Assembly (NCBI GenBank): GCA_937922785.1
Contig: CALAJQ010000017.1
Location: forward strand, 62,001-126,000
Source: an uncultured Acidimicrobiales bacterium
GTDB lineage: Bacteria > Actinomycetota > Acidimicrobiia > Acidimicrobiales > SZUA-35
DNA length: 64,000 bases
Direction: 5' to 3'
Shown here: positions 55,102 through 63,871 of the stretch, one piece after another
Layout of the letters: the number at the start of each line of letters is the position of its first letter
Numbering within the stretch: the stretch's first letter is position 1
The notes under the pieces: model-generated
What the model saw: only the letters and a program-made list of their open reading frames with translations
Database searches by the model: none
What the model was told of the DNA's origin: nothing
Program-made: the position numbers and the translations under genes

Positions 55102-56160
55102 ATGAGTTCCAGGGGATCGAACTTGAACAGGCCGAAGGCTGTCACGTCGGTTGACGTGGCCGCTGAGTCCGGAGTTTCACAAGCCACGGTCACCCGCGCT
55201 TACTCTTCCCCACACCTGGTATCTGACAAGACCCAAGCCAAGGTGTTCGAAGCGGCAGATCGCCTCGGATATGTGCCAAACGCAATTGCGAGAAGCCTCA
55301 AGTCCCAACGTACTGACATCATCGGGGCAGTCGTTCCCGCTCAGGGTGAGTACTGGCAAGGGTTTCTCACTGCGACGTCACAACAGTTGGTGGCTAAGGG
55401 GAAACAACTTCTGCTCTTTAGCTTTGTGTCCACCGATGAGGTGGATGAAGTACTAGCGGCAATCAGGCAATACCGTCTCGACGGACTGATTTTGGCATCG
55501 GCCAACATCGAACAACCCCAGATCCTGCGGACCGCTCAAACGGGTCTGCCAATTGTGGCCTTTAACCAACCCGCCGCCTCCGGTGTTGTGCCTTCGGTTT
55601 CGGTAGACAACAAGGCGGGTTCCCAAGCTCTGGCTGAGCACCTGGTGTTCCAGGGAGCTCGCACCGTCCTATTCGTTGGTGGTATGTCTCATACCTCAAC
55701 CGATCAACTTCGCTACCGAGGCGCCGCCCAGGCGCTAGGTGGTAACGGGGTGGCTTGTCCTTATATGGAGGCAGGCTCCTACACCTACGACGCAGGCTTC
55801 AAGGCAGCAGGTCAGATTATTGAGATGCAGGACCGGCCCGACGCTGTGATGGTTGCTTCGGATGAAATAGCCTTCGGAGTAATAGACGGATTGCGCCTCG
55901 GTGGCCTTGACGTGCCGAATGACATCATGGTGACCGGATTCGACGGCTTGCCTCAAGCCAGCTGGGCTGGCTATGACCTCACAACGCTTGTTCAGTCCAC
56001 CCCGGTTCTGGTTGAGCAGACCATACGGCTGTTGATCGAGTCTGACTCAGGCCCGGCCGAACGCATCGCCGAATCACCGGCAGATCTCGTGGTGTCGGGC
56101 ACGCTTCGTCTCGGCCGAACCACCAACAACTTTGAACGCAACGATCTAAAGACTGGTTAA
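55102..56160 (+). CDS. LacI-family transcriptional regulator
   Basis: DNA-binding repressor of 352 residues. The N-terminal helix-turn-helix with hinge ([22 protein letters not shown], about residues 15-36, then [19 protein letters not shown]) is typical, followed by a periplasmic-binding-like effector domain ([49 protein letters not shown]). ATG 55102 is supported by the promoter; a GTG at 55093 is in frame but touches the -10 box. It controls a downstream dehydrogenase/transporter operon 7 bp away and probably the SnoaL-like gene upstream. Effector unknown, likely the operon's substrate or an early intermediate. Confidence 0.9.
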   Translation: MSSRGSNLNRPKAVTSVDVAAESGVSQATVTRAYSSPHLVSDKTQAKVFEAADRLGYVPNAIARSLKSQRTDIIGAVVPAQGEYWQGFLTATSQQLVAKGKQLLLFSFVSTDEVDEVLAAIRQYRLDGLILASANIEQPQILRTAQTGLPIVAFNQPAASGVVPSVSVDNKAGSQALAEHLVFQGARTVLFVGGMSHTSTDQLRYRGAAQALGGNGVACPYMEAGSYTYDAGFKAAGQIIEMQDRPDAVMVASDEIAFGVIDGLRLGGLDVPNDIMVTGFDGLPQASWAGYDLTTLVQSTPVLVEQTIRLLIESDSGPAERIAESPADLVVSGTLRLGRTTNNFERNDLKTG

Positions 56161-56167
56161 TAGGACA

Positions 56168-57460
56168 ATGGTTGAAATTCTAAAAGACGCAATTGCAAAG
56201 GGCGTCCACGGCGCAGACTCAGATCTGTCGAATCTTGTCGGTGGCATCCTCAGCGAGATCGAGTCTCGAGGCGAGGCTGCGGTTCGAGAACTCTCGGCAA
56301 AATTCGACAACTGGGAGCCCGAGTCGTTCCAACTAAGCGAAGAGCAAATTCGAGACGTTGTCGCGTCAGTCGATCCCGAGACCATTGAAGACATCAAATT
56401 TGCGCAAACCCAGATTCGCCGCTTTGCCGAGGCTCAGCTGGCGACGATGCACGACGTCGAAATCGAGACGTTGCCCGGAGTTTTCCTCGGGCATAAGAAC
56501 CTGCCTGTGTCTGCTGTTGGGGCCTATGTCCCCGGAGGCCGTTACCCCATGGTCGCATCGGCCCACATGAGTGTGCTCACTGCGAAGGTTGCCGGTGTCA
56601 AGAGAGTTGCGGCTTGCACGCCACCAATTGACGGAGAGCTTCCAGCGGAAACAATCGCGGCAATGCACCTTGCCGGCGCTGATGAAATCTACATCCTGGG
56701 CGGAGTCCAGGCCGTCGGCTCGCTGGCAATCGGAACCGAGTTCGTAGATTCAGTTGATGTACTGGTTGGCCCCGGCAACGCATTCGTGGCTGAAGCCAAG
56801 CGGCAGCTCTACGGTCGGGTCGGAATTGATCTCCCCGCCGGCCCGACCGAAACTCTGCTGCTTGCCGATGACACCGTCGACGCTGAAATGTGCGCCACAG
56901 ACCTCCTTGGTCAAGCCGAACATGGCCCAACTTCGCCTGCTGTCCTGATCACAACCTCAAGAGCTCTTGGTGAGGCCACAATCGTTGAGGTCGCAAGACA
57001 GCTTGAGACGCTAGCCACCGCCGACGTCGCCTCAGTCGCCTGGGAAAGCTACGGCCGGGTCATTGTGGTGGATGACAACGCAGAAATGCTCGAGTTGGCA
57101 AACGAGCTTGCATTTGAACACGTTCAGGTCATGACAAATGACGATGACTACTTCTTGGCCAACATGGTTAACTACGGGGCGCTGTTCCTGGGGCCAATGA
57201 CCAATGTCTCCTACGGAGACAAAGTCATCGGCACGAACCACACGCTCCCAACCCAAGGCGCTGCTCGATACACCGGGGGATTGTGGGTAGGGAAATTCCT
57301 GAAGACATGCACCTACCAGCGGATCACTAACGCTGAATCCAGCGCAATCATCGGAGAGTATTGCAGCCGACTTTGTGCCATCGAGAACTTCGCTGGCCAT
57401 CAAGCCCAAGCAGACATCCGGGTTCGCCGTTATGGAAAGTCTGAAGTCGGCGTCGAATGA
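56168..57460 (+). CDS. Histidinol-dehydrogenase-family dehydrogenase, HpsN-like
   Basis: NAD-dependent four-electron dehydrogenase of the HisD fold, 430 residues, catabolic by context rather than histidine biosynthesis. Zinc ligands and bases of HisD are all present: Gln249 and His252 (GQAEHGPTS), Glu317-His318 (FEHVQV), Asp351 (YGDKVIG) and His411. Unlike HisD, the loop reads [13 protein letters not shown] and [12 protein letters not shown], which I associate with sulfopropanediol 3-dehydrogenase HpsN and relatives. The substrate should be an alcohol oxidised through an aldehyde to an acid. It overlaps the SDR gene by 4 bp, second in the lacI operon. HpsN identity is an inference. Confidence 0.85.
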   Translation: MVEILKDAIAKGVHGADSDLSNLVGGILSEIESRGEAAVRELSAKFDNWEPESFQLSEEQIRDVVASVDPETIEDIKFAQTQIRRFAEAQLATMHDVEIETLPGVFLGHKNLPVSAVGAYVPGGRYPMVASAHMSVLTAKVAGVKRVAACTPPIDGELPAETIAAMHLAGADEIYILGGVQAVGSLAIGTEFVDSVDVLVGPGNAFVAEAKRQLYGRVGIDLPAGPTETLLLADDTVDAEMCATDLLGQAEHGPTSPAVLITTSRALGEATIVEVARQLETLATADVASVAWESYGRVIVVDDNAEMLELANELAFEHVQVMTNDDDYFLANMVNYGALFLGPMTNVSYGDKVIGTNHTLPTQGAARYTGGLWVGKFLKTCTYQRITNAESSAIIGEYCSRLCAIENFAGHQAQADIRVRRYGKSEVGVE

Positions 57461-58197
57461 CTAGCGAGCCAACCAAGACCGCAGTAATCACTGGTGCCAC
57501 CGGCGGCATCGGGTCTGCAATTGCGCGTAACCTGGCGGCCGACGGGATGGCGGTCACCGTGGGCTATCGCAGTTCCAAACGTGCCGCCGAAGAAGTAGTG
57601 GACACGATGGCTGGTGCTGGTCATACCACTGCGCGGATGGACGTGAGCGATTCTGGCTCGCTGACGCAGTTGGGAGCGTCCTTCGACGAGCTGGATGTTT
57701 TGGTGAACTGTGCCGGCGTGACTCAACCTGTTGCCCATGACGATCTCGATGGTCTGACCGACGAGACCATTGACCAGATCTTTCAAACCAATTGGCGTGG
57801 CCCGTTTGCATGCATCAGAGCATTTAGGCCCGCGCTCGAAGCCAGCGGCGATGCTGTTGTGATCAACATTTCCTCCATCGCCGCGGTTACCGGACAAGGT
57901 TCTAACGTGGCCTACTGCGCTTCTAAAGCAGCGCTGGACTCAATGACCCGTTCGCTGGGTAGATCGCTTGCTCCGGCAATCCGAGTCGTTTCAGTTTCGC
58001 CTGGTTGGGTGCGGGGCGAGTACGCAGATCGAATGGAGCCAGCAATTCTTGAAGGTCATCAATCACAAACCCCACTGCAGAAGCTGGCTACCCCAGAAGA
58101 CGTCGCCAGTGCCGTAAACGCCGTGGTTAACTATCTACCTATGACAACTGGATCGATCGTTGCCGTCGATGGCGGCCGTCAGCTGGGCGCTTCATGA
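57457..58197 (+). CDS. SDR-family oxidoreductase
   Basis: NAD(P)-dependent dehydrogenase/reductase of 246 residues. The cofactor motif is [17 protein letters not shown] is the structural motif, and catalytic Ser and Tyr-Lys are in [10 protein letters not shown] and [11 protein letters not shown]. The Arg in [12 protein letters not shown] after the second strand suggests NADP preference. It overlaps both neighbours by 4 bp (ATGA), so hisD-like, SDR and bicupin genes are translationally coupled. Probably oxidises or reduces the same compound or a stereoisomer of it. Confidence 0.92.
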   Translation: MTSEPTKTAVITGATGGIGSAIARNLAADGMAVTVGYRSSKRAAEEVVDTMAGAGHTTARMDVSDSGSLTQLGASFDELDVLVNCAGVTQPVAHDDLDGLTDETIDQIFQTNWRGPFACIRAFRPALEASGDAVVINISSIAAVTGQGSNVAYCASKAALDSMTRSLGRSLAPAIRVVSVSPGWVRGEYADRMEPAILEGHQSQTPLQKLATPEDVASAVNAVVNYLPMTTGSIVAVDGGRQLGAS

Positions 58198-59324
58198 CGG
58201 CGATTGAGAGCAGCTACACAGTGCTGCCAGAAGATGTCGACCGTCGCGTCATCGAGCCCGGTTCGTTTGTGGCCGACACCGAGGCCTTTATTGACGTCCG
58301 CATCCCAGGGTCAGTCGGCAAAGCCTCTTACTCGTTCATCGGTCCTGGCGTTTCCCAGAACGATGACCAAAGCATAAACCTGACCGAGCCTCACGGCTTT
58401 AATGTTGGCGGCGCAGCGATGCCCCATGGCGTAGTTAACAACCCGCACTTGCACTACACGGCCGAAGTATTCATCTGCACCAAAGGTTCCTATCGCTTCT
58501 TCATCGGCGAACACGGTGAACAGCACATTGACGTCAACGAAGGCGACGTGTTCTCGGTGCCAACTTGGGTGTTCCGTGGCTTCTCAAACACCGGGCCTGA
58601 CGACGGGTTCATGTTTGCGGTATTGGGAGGCGATGACACCGGAGGAATAATCTGGGCCCCTCATATCCTTGCGGCTGCGGCAGAAACCGGTCTTTACCTG
58701 GGCAAGGACTACTCGATAATTGAAGCCACCAACGGGTCAGCCCCCGCTGACGTTATTGCCCCGCTCACCGCAGCCGAGTTGATCAGTGTCGACTCATATT
58801 CTGATGCTGAGCTACAGAACCAGCTAGTCCGGCCTCGGGATCTGGATTGGGCCGATCATGGCCTTTTGTCTTCGGTCCTTGAGAACCACGACGTAAAGGT
58901 CGCACCGGTGATTGGGCGCGGCATATCAGAGCACCGACGCCACCTCGCCCAGGTCATGAACGCTCACGGATTTTCTGCGGAGTGGCTCAAGATTGCGCCT
59001 GGTAGTTCAACCGGTTTCCATCAACACGACGACACCCAAGTGATGTTCCTCGTCGAGGGCGATTTTGAACTATCAATCAACAGGGGATCAGATCTTGTCT
59101 CCAGAAGGCCATCAACAGGTTCCATCGTTTCGGTGCCTGCAGGAAGCTGGCGCGATCTTCGAAACGCTGGCTCAACTGAAGCTCTTGCTTTGGTGGTCTG
59201 TGGCGGTGACGCCCGCACAGTGCTCAACTGGGATGAAGACATCGTCGCGGCTGCTGGTTCAGCTGGATACGCGATAGACGCAAACGGCTATGTCGCACCG
59301 ACTCAAATGCTGGGGCTCAAATGA
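58194..59324 (+). CDS. Bicupin protein
   Basis: A 376-residue protein with two cupin domains. Domain 1 (about 60-150) has NNPHLHYTAEVFICTKGSYRFFIG, an HxHxxxxE metal-site pattern; domain 2 (about 260-345) has GFHQHDDTQVMFLVEGDFELSI, again with two His and a partner position where Gln may replace Glu. Bicupins include dioxygenases, isomerases and sugar-binding proteins. Shape resembles gentisate dioxygenase, but the family cannot be named. It is cotranscribed with the dehydrogenases, so it probably acts on their product. Confidence 0.75.
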   Translation: MTAIESSYTVLPEDVDRRVIEPGSFVADTEAFIDVRIPGSVGKASYSFIGPGVSQNDDQSINLTEPHGFNVGGAAMPHGVVNNPHLHYTAEVFICTKGSYRFFIGEHGEQHIDVNEGDVFSVPTWVFRGFSNTGPDDGFMFAVLGGDDTGGIIWAPHILAAAAETGLYLGKDYSIIEATNGSAPADVIAPLTAAELISVDSYSDAELQNQLVRPRDLDWADHGLLSSVLENHDVKVAPVIGRGISEHRRHLAQVMNAHGFSAEWLKIAPGSSTGFHQHDDTQVMFLVEGDFELSINRGSDLVSRRPSTGSIVSVPAGSWRDLRNAGSTEALALVVCGGDARTVLNWDEDIVAAAGSAGYAIDANGYVAPTQMLGLK

Positions 59325-59370
59325 GCTTCACGAATTCTCAAAACAAGAAAACACCTAACAGGGGAGAAAC

Positions 59371-60777
59371 ATGAGAACAGCAACACCAAAGTGGTGGCGT
59401 ATTTTCGCCATCCTTTGCGCTATCTGTCTGACTGCCGCAGCGTGTGGCAGCGACGACGAAACGAGCGCAACAACTGAAGCAGACTCCGGTGCTGAGACCA
59501 CCGAAGCTATGGAGGATGAAGACGAAGAGTCTCCAGACACCACAGCAGCGATGGAAGAAGCAGGATTGATCTCTGACGAGTGTGCAATTCCAAACCCAGC
59601 AGAGGTTCAAGAGATTGACGTGATGGGTTGGGAGTTTCCAATCATCGAGCAATACGCCAAGGAATTCGAAGACTGCGAAGAGGGCAACTACAGCTTCAAC
59701 CTTCAGTTCCTAGACTCTTCAGCCGCTCAGGACGCGATGCGTCTTGATGGTGCTTCAGGTTCACCAGAGTTCGAGCTCTACCAGGGTTCGAACAGCTTTA
59801 TCGTAGAGATGGCCAACACCGGCGCACTTATGCCGCTGAACGATCTCATCGAGAAGTACAGCGACGAGTACGGCCTAGCTGACATTGATGACGCTTTCTG
59901 GGACTTCATGTCCATCGACGGCAACATCTATGCAGTTCCAATGGTGTCGAACACAATGCACCTTTTCTACAACGAAACCATCCTCAACGAAATTGGTGTG
60001 GAAGTTCCCACAACATTCGAAGAGGCATTGGCAACTTGTGCACCAATCCAGGAAGCCGGTTATGACGCTGGATTCTTCTACAACCTTTCAGCCAACTGGT
60101 CATGGCGAATCGAGTTTGACTCTGTACTTGGTTCATTGGGTGTAGATCCAATTGACGAGGCAACTGGTCAACCAAACTTCAACAGCCCAGAAGGCATCCA
60201 AGCTGCCAACACACTGAAGTCATTCCTGGACGATTGTGGCGGCAACACTGCTGCGACTTACAGCCTCGATGACATGCAGGCAGGCTTCCAGACCGGCGAA
60301 ATCATCCTTGGTCACACCTGGGCATCACGCGCCGGTGCAATGGATGATCCCGAAGCATCAACAGTTGTAGGCGAGATCCAGTACGCGCCAGCCCTTAGTG
60401 GTGGCGTCAAGCTTGCATCTCCTGCATACGTTGACGGCTGGGGTATCCCAGTTGGCGCCGACGGCGACATTGACGCTTTGTTCCTAGCGATCATTGCTGC
60501 AGCCGACCTTGAAAGCCAAGAGGCTGCTGCAGAGTTCGGTCTAGTAACTCGAGCCGGTGTAACCAACCCGAACGGTCCACGTAACGCTGCTGCTGCTGAA
60601 GCCAGCTTGGTAAATGGCAAGGGTCCAGACCTTGGATCTGCTGCTGCTGCTATTGCTCGTGCTCAATTGGGCGACGCGCTAATCAAGATCCTTGACGGCA
60701 CTTCGGTTGAGGATGCGTTGGCAGAAGCCGAAGCTGCTTACCTCGAAGAGGCTGAAGCTCAGGGCCTTCTGAGCTAA
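59371..60777 (+). CDS. Extracellular sugar-type solute-binding lipoprotein
   Basis: Substrate-binding protein of an ABC importer, 468 residues. A lipoprotein signal peptide (MRTATPKWWRIFAILCAICL) ends at the lipobox AAC near residue 26, followed by a 40-residue acidic Thr/Glu linker. The mature domain is of the family-1 (maltose-type) fold: FYNETILNEIGVEVPTTFEEAL, WSWRIEFDSVLGSL, and ALSGGVKLASPAYVDGWGIP. GGGGAG lies 5 nt before the ATG, a strong ribosome site. The hairpin that follows would raise its mRNA level over that of the permeases. Confidence 0.9.
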   Translation: MRTATPKWWRIFAILCAICLTAAACGSDDETSATTEADSGAETTEAMEDEDEESPDTTAAMEEAGLISDECAIPNPAEVQEIDVMGWEFPIIEQYAKEFEDCEEGNYSFNLQFLDSSAAQDAMRLDGASGSPEFELYQGSNSFIVEMANTGALMPLNDLIEKYSDEYGLADIDDAFWDFMSIDGNIYAVPMVSNTMHLFYNETILNEIGVEVPTTFEEALATCAPIQEAGYDAGFFYNLSANWSWRIEFDSVLGSLGVDPIDEATGQPNFNSPEGIQAANTLKSFLDDCGGNTAATYSLDDMQAGFQTGEIILGHTWASRAGAMDDPEASTVVGEIQYAPALSGGVKLASPAYVDGWGIPVGADGDIDALFLAIIAAADLESQEAAAEFGLVTRAGVTNPNGPRNAAAAEASLVNGKGPDLGSAAAAIARAQLGDALIKILDGTSVEDALAEAEAAYLEEAEAQGLLS

Positions 60778-60804
60778 TCAACGCTGCAGTTACCTAATGC
60801 AAGT

Positions 60805-60840
60805 TGGTGGCTGAGGGAGCATTGCCTCCCTCAGCCACCA
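60805..60840 (+). terminator. 15-bp hairpin between the binding protein and permease genes
   Basis: Perfect 15-bp stem (60805-60819 with 60826-60840, GGTGGCTGAGGGAG core) with a 6-nt loop CATTGC. No U tract follows. Such hairpins often protect the 3' end of binding-protein mRNA or partly terminate transcription. The next gene starts 47 bp later. Confidence 0.7.
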
Positions 60841-60886
60841 CAGGCTCACGCAAGTCCGATTCAGTCGAATCAAAGGGGGAAAGACA

Positions 60887-61753
60887 TTGAATAGACGCAC
60901 CTTCTGGGGGTTTACGCTGCCCAGCGTCTTCGTAATGGCAACGCTGATGGTCGTGCCCCTAGTGGCCACGATCTGGCTGAGCATGAATCAGCTGTTCTTG
61001 CGTGACATCAACAACCCATCCTTCATCGGCCTCGATAACTATCGTGAAGTTCTTGGCGACGAAGAGTTCTGGGCTGCCGCCCGATTCACTCTTGTTTTTG
61101 TTGCCATAACTGTGCCAGTCCAAATGTTGATGGGGCTGGGTGTCGCTCTTCTGCTCGACACCGTCGAACGGGTGAGAGCCATATATCTCGCAGCACTTTT
61201 GCTGCCCTTTATCGTCACGCCAGTTGTTGGCACCCTTATCTATAAGGACCTATTCGACCGAGGCGGTCTGGTTGCATGGCTTTGGGAAGTCATCTCTGGC
61301 GATCCGTTCATTGTCACTGCCAGCAACGTCAAGTGGCTAATAATCGTCCAGGCAATCTGGCACGTGATGCCCTTTGCCATGGTCACATTCTTCGCCGGGC
61401 TACAGACACTTCCCGGCTCCCGGGTTGAGGCGGCCTCCATTGATGGCGCAAGCTACTTCCGGCAGTTGTGGCATGTCACGTTGCCCCACTTGAGGGTGCT
61501 GATTCTGTTTGTGGCCCTTGTATCGATCATGGATGCCTATCGCGTTTACGACAGTGTCTTTGTGTTTGCGGGTTCTCGCTTTACCGAGGCCCACACCCTC
61601 CAGGTCTACACCGTTGAAGTAGCCGTTGATCCTCAGATTGGACGGGTAGGCAAAGGCAACGCCATTGGTGTTCTAAATGTGATCGGCATCTTTGTGGTGT
61701 TGATTCCATTCTTAGTAATTAGCTACAAGGACCAGATTCGAGAGAGGCACTAG
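60887..61753 (+). CDS. ABC importer permease, MalF/UgpA-type
   Basis: Inner-membrane subunit of 288 residues with six helices. The EAA loop is in VEAASIDGASYFRQLWHVTLPHL, contacting the ATPase. Opens with FWGFTLPSVFVMATLMVVPLVATIWLS and continues with VFVAITVPVQMLMGLGVALLL. TTG 60887 has AGGGGGAA upstream, a good ribosome site. It pairs with the next permease; the ATP-binding subunit is not in the window and could be shared or lie further downstream. Confidence 0.9.
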   Translation: MNRRTFWGFTLPSVFVMATLMVVPLVATIWLSMNQLFLRDINNPSFIGLDNYREVLGDEEFWAAARFTLVFVAITVPVQMLMGLGVALLLDTVERVRAIYLAALLLPFIVTPVVGTLIYKDLFDRGGLVAWLWEVISGDPFIVTASNVKWLIIVQAIWHVMPFAMVTFFAGLQTLPGSRVEAASIDGASYFRQLWHVTLPHLRVLILFVALVSIMDAYRVYDSVFVFAGSRFTEAHTLQVYTVEVAVDPQIGRVGKGNAIGVLNVIGIFVVLIPFLVISYKDQIRERH

Positions 61754-61755
61754 CC

Positions 61756-62832
61756 ATGAACAATCGAAATTTCGTCTCTCGTCTCGGAGTCCACTCGGTG
61801 CTGCTGGTGCTGGTGGTATGGAGCGTGGTTCCATTCCTTTGGGCGTTCCAGACCTCCATCAAGTTCACACGTGATGTGGCAGCGAAGACCCCAGTGCTGT
61901 GGGGGTACGAAACAACAGCCAACGCGTACAACGCATTCTGGTTCAAAGACGACGAAATCAACATGTTCAGCGTGTTGTACTTCATCGTGGCGGTGTTCCT
62001 CATTGCCGTTGTAATCGGGCAAATTGGTAAGCGGGTCACGGTCGGTTGGCCGTGGTTCACGGGAGTATTTGTCTTTCTAGCGTTCTCGCTGTGGATCTTT
62101 CCGAGGATCTTTGAGGTAGACAACAACTACCAATTCTTCATCAACTCGCTTGTAGTTACAGTGCTGACGGTGCTGATCTCAATCAGTATCGGGTTGCTTG
62201 CCGGCTACGGGCTTGCGCGTTACACCGGAATCTCCGGTGCTCTCATTCTTGTGGTTGCACTTGCGTTCAGGGCACTGCCAAGAAGCGCGTTTGTGCTGCC
62301 GTATTTCTTTGGCGCAAAGAGAATTGACCAGTGGTTAGAAAACACCGGAATTGCAGAGTGGGACTTCCCGCTTATCGACTTTCCGCTTATCGACGAGTTT
62401 GGAATCTTTGACTCTCGACTGGCCATCGTCATATCACTTGTTGCAATCAATCAGCCGTTCACGATTTGGATGCTTCGAACGTTCTTTATGGACGTGCCTC
62501 GTGAAATGGAAGAGGCGGCGATGATGGATGGAGCGACTCGGTTTGAAGCGTTCCGCAAGGTCATCATCCCCATCATGTGGCCTGGGATCATCGCAACGGC
62601 GTTGTTCACGATGTTGTTGGCCTACAACGAGTTCTTGTTTGTTCGCCTGTTGGCTACGACGAACTGGACGCTCCCTGTAGCGATTGTCTCCCTTACTGGC
62701 GGCGAGAGTTCCAGGACGATCACCGAAGGTGCGGCCGCTTCAGTCTCGATCACGATGCCGATTGTGTTTGTGATCTTGCTGTTCCAGAAGCACCTGGTGA
62801 AGGGGCTTGGCGCGGGAGCGGTGAAAGGTTGA
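61756..62832 (+). CDS. ABC importer permease, MalG/UgpE-type with extra N-terminal helices
   Basis: Second permease, 358 residues, about 75 longer than usual MalG-type proteins (about 280). TM1 (LLVLVVWSVVPFLWAF) is followed by two extra helices, FSVLYFIVAVFLIAVVIGQIG and WFTGVFVFLAFSLWIFP, before the core domain begins at about residue 125. The EAA loop EEAAMMDGATRFEAFRKVIIPI is canonical. A 15-bp direct repeat (62362-62391) encodes the tandem DFPLI-DFPLI in a periplasmic loop. Starts ATG, 2 bp after the preceding stop. Confidence 0.9.
   Translation: MNNRNFVSRLGVHSVLLVLVVWSVVPFLWAFQTSIKFTRDVAAKTPVLWGYETTANAYNAFWFKDDEINMFSVLYFIVAVFLIAVVIGQIGKRVTVGWPWFTGVFVFLAFSLWIFPRIFEVDNNYQFFINSLVVTVLTVLISISIGLLAGYGLARYTGISGALILVVALAFRALPRSAFVLPYFFGAKRIDQWLENTGIAEWDFPLIDFPLIDEFGIFDSRLAIVISLVAINQPFTIWMLRTFFMDVPREMEEAAMMDGATRFEAFRKVIIPIMWPGIIATALFTMLLAYNEFLFVRLLATTNWTLPVAIVSLTGGESSRTITEGAAASVSITMPIVFVILLFQKHLVKGLGAGAVKG
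62362..62391 (+). repeat. 15-bp in-frame tandem duplication in the permease gene
   Basis: GACTT(C/T)CCGCTTATC occurs twice in succession (62362-62376 and 62377-62391), adding DFPLI. One base differs between the copies, so the duplication is recent but not brand-new. Confidence 0.85.
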
Positions 62833-62836
62833 TGGC

Positions 62837-63871
62837 TTGACTAACTTGGCCAGCGCAAAGGAGATAGTGCGGCGCTTTCACGCCGCGCTCGACAACTCCA
62901 CTGCCGAAGAGCTTGAGGCGGTTTACGCCGAGTTCACCTCTTCTGAATATCTGTGGCGGGGCGTTCAGCCCTTTGGAACTCAGCTGACTCCTGCCGACGT
63001 GGTCGAGGTGTTTTGGAAGCCAATCAGGGCTGCCTTTTCGCCAATCCAGCGACGCGCAGATGTGTTCCTCGCTGGAAACAATGTTGCTGACGCCACCGAC
63101 TCGGTTTGGGTTTGTGAGATGGGTCATCTGCTTGGCCTGTTCGATCAGCCCTGGCTGGACATACCTCCAACAAACCGAATGTGCTTCCTGCGTTACGCCG
63201 AGTTCAATCGTGTGGAGGGTTCAGAAATCGTTGAGTCTTCAATGTTCATCGACGTGATTTCTGTAATGTGTCAGGCCGGGGTGTATCCGTTGCCGCCCCA
63301 AACCGGGTCTTCTCATATCTATCCCGGTCCGATGACCCACGATGGTTTGTTGTTCGCAGAGCAAGATCCTGGTGAGGGTCAAAAGACGATGGATCTGGTC
63401 CATCGGATGGTGGAGGACCTGTCGGCTGCCAATGAGCACGCCAACGAAACTGGTGAGCACCGGGTAAAGGCCGACGTACTCAGGAAGACCTGGCATGAAG
63501 ACATGATTTGGTCTGGCCCCGAAGGTATCGGTGCCACCTACACAATCGAGCGCTATCAGCAACAGCATCAGTTCCCGTTCCGATTCAATTTGGATGGCAA
63601 GAAATTCAACGGGCACGTGGCTCGGTTCGCAGAAGGAAATTACGCGTGTTTCTTCGGCTGGCCAAACCTCACAAACACAGCTACCGGTGGATTCTTGGGG
63701 ATGACCGCAAGTTCAGTCCCCGCCGACATGCGCGTGGTTGACGTTTACCGTCGCGACGGAGACAAATTGGCCGAAAACTGGGTGTTCATCGATTTGCTCT
63801 ATTGGCTCTCTCAACAGGGCCTGGACGTGCTTCAACGCATGCGTCAGAGCCTAGGAATAGAAGGATTCTGA
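62837..63871 (+). CDS. Two-domain SnoaL-like protein, copy 2
   Basis: A 344-residue protein with the same two-domain plan as the product of 54063-55031. Domain 1 (about 5-150) starts IVRRFHAALDNSTAEELEAVYAEF and has LWRGVQPFG; domain 2 (about 185-340) has LRKTWHEDMIWSGPEGIGATYTIERYQQQHQFPF and VARFAEGNYACFFGWPNL, then WVFIDLLYWLSQQGLDVL. Paired aromatic residues line the presumed pocket. TTG 62837 is the likely start, reading just past the permease stop. It is in the operon with the transporter, so it probably handles the imported compound or a product. Confidence 0.75.
   Translation: MTNLASAKEIVRRFHAALDNSTAEELEAVYAEFTSSEYLWRGVQPFGTQLTPADVVEVFWKPIRAAFSPIQRRADVFLAGNNVADATDSVWVCEMGHLLGLFDQPWLDIPPTNRMCFLRYAEFNRVEGSEIVESSMFIDVISVMCQAGVYPLPPQTGSSHIYPGPMTHDGLLFAEQDPGEGQKTMDLVHRMVEDLSAANEHANETGEHRVKADVLRKTWHEDMIWSGPEGIGATYTIERYQQQHQFPFRFNLDGKKFNGHVARFAEGNYACFFGWPNLTNTATGGFLGMTASSVPADMRVVDVYRRDGDKLAENWVFIDLLYWLSQQGLDVLQRMRQSLGIEGF

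Noticed and set aside
56168-57460. Biosynthetic histidinol dehydrogenase of a his operon
   Set aside because: No other his gene is nearby, and the loop [13 protein letters not shown] and operon partners fit a catabolic HpsN-like role.
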